NCBI GenBank assembly: GCA_963711595.1
Contig: CAVQER010000007.1
Coordinates: forward strand, 558,001-622,000
Direction of reading: 5' to 3'
Origin: JAUSIF01 sp963711595
Lineage (GTDB): Bacteria; Pseudomonadota; Alphaproteobacteria; Rhizobiales; Xanthobacteraceae
DNA length: 64,000 bases
Under the pieces are notes generated by a model, which worked only from the letters and a program-made list of their open reading frames with translations, was not told where the DNA came from and made no database searches. Both the position numbers and the translations under genes were made by a program. The stretch's first letter is position 1. Each line of letters starts with the position of its first letter. This document shows, in pieces, positions 63,747 to 64,000 of this stretch.

Positions 63747-64000
63747 GTGTTTGACGTCTCACAAACCAACGGAATCGCCGTCCTCACCATGCGGCACGGC
63801 AAGGCGAATGCCCTCGATACCGAATTCTGCAACGCGTTGGCCGAGCAGTTCGACAAGCTTGCGCAATCGGATGCCCGCGCCGTGGTCGTCACCGGCGAAG
63901 GGAAAATCTTTTCGGCCGGTGTCGATCTTTTGCGCGCTACATCGAGCGGACCGGACTATTTCAAGAGTTTCCTGCCGGCGCTCGAGCGGCTCTACACGAG
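63747..64000 (+). CDS. Enoyl-CoA hydratase/isomerase family protein, partial (3' end beyond window)
   Basis: 84 residues visible, starting GTG 63747 with GGGAG upstream: FDVSQTNGIAVLTMRHGKAN ALDTEF, then VVVTGEGKIFSAGVDLLRAT, which is the crotonase oxyanion-hole motif. The catalytic residues further on are outside the window, so hydratase, isomerase or hydrolase cannot be separated. It lies 4 bases after the acyl-CoA ligase and belongs to the same transcript. Confidence 0.9.
   Translation, partial: MFDVSQTNGIAVLTMRHGKANALDTEFCNALAEQFDKLAQSDARAVVVTGEGKIFSAGVDLLRATSSGPDYFKSFLPALERLYT

Overview
This 64 kb window is GC-rich and gene-dense, and reads as core chromosome of an alphaproteobacterium, most likely in the order Hyphomicrobiales (Rhizobiales). 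The clues are CpdR, GapR and the TrcR-type DUF1013 regulator, the 51-residue aa3 oxidase subunit IV beside a three-gene transhydrogenase (pntAA-pntAB-pntB), the thrB-rnhA overlap next to ispH, a cysteine-free L36 protein, a hsp20 gene with a ROSE-like RNA thermometer, a candidate anti-Shine-Dalgarno small RNA, and two long palindromic intergenic repeats of the kind scattered through Bradyrhizobium and Rhodopseudomonas relatives. The exact genus cannot be read from the sequence. There is no rRNA operon, CRISPR array, transposase, phage gene or integrase, and I see no recognisable defence island.

Layout. 1-4.3 kb: a PAS sensor running off the left edge, then a sugar-type ABC importer (binding protein and two permeases, no ATPase). 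4.3-10.9 kb: hemH, an arabinose-5-phosphate isomerase for KDO synthesis, then envelope genes (outer-membrane barrel, lytic transglycosylase, SGNH hydrolase). 10.9-17 kb: gltBD glutamate synthase. 17-23 kb: two small secreted proteins around hsp20, a hydrolase, a HisN-type phosphatase, an MFS transporter and the sRNA candidate. 23-31 kb: N-formylglutamate amidohydrolase (frameshifted), cpdR, tRNA-Val, rpmJ, pyk, glycerate kinase plus a DMT exporter, DUF1244 and gapR. 30.7-39.2 kb: two cell-wall enzymes (M15/DUF882 and a YcbB-type L,D-transpeptidase), an orphan sigma-54 activator and a P-type cation ATPase. 39.3-47 kb: an Xre regulator with a partner gene, oligoendopeptidase F, an ABC1/AarF kinase, the oxidase subunit and the transhydrogenase. 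47-56.7 kb: MFS, hydrolase, TPR lipoprotein, rpsU, purEK, a GGDEF enzyme, thrB-rnhA and ispH. 56.8-64 kb: trcR, an SDR with DoxX, propionyl-CoA synthetase, a TSUP carrier, an acyl-CoA ligase and the start of an enoyl-CoA hydratase.

How the genes work together. Most are housekeeping genes: amino-acid, purine, heme and isoprenoid synthesis, redox balance (transhydrogenase, glutamate synthase), wall remodelling and cell-cycle control. Small operons are visible from start/stop overlaps: gltB-gltD, DMT-gckA, xre-partner, pntAA-AB-B, purE-purK, thrB-rnhA, DoxX-SDR.

The most practical finding is that three well-conserved genes (the amidohydrolase, pntB, purE), and probably a fourth, are each broken by a single extra base at or beside a short homopolymer. 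The pattern looks like sequence error rather than decay. The most interesting regulatory signals are the sigma32-type promoter plus ROSE-like leader of hsp20, the sRNA at about 22.9 kb, and a promoter/operator-like arrangement upstream of gltB. I did not find a convincing previously undescribed multi-gene system.
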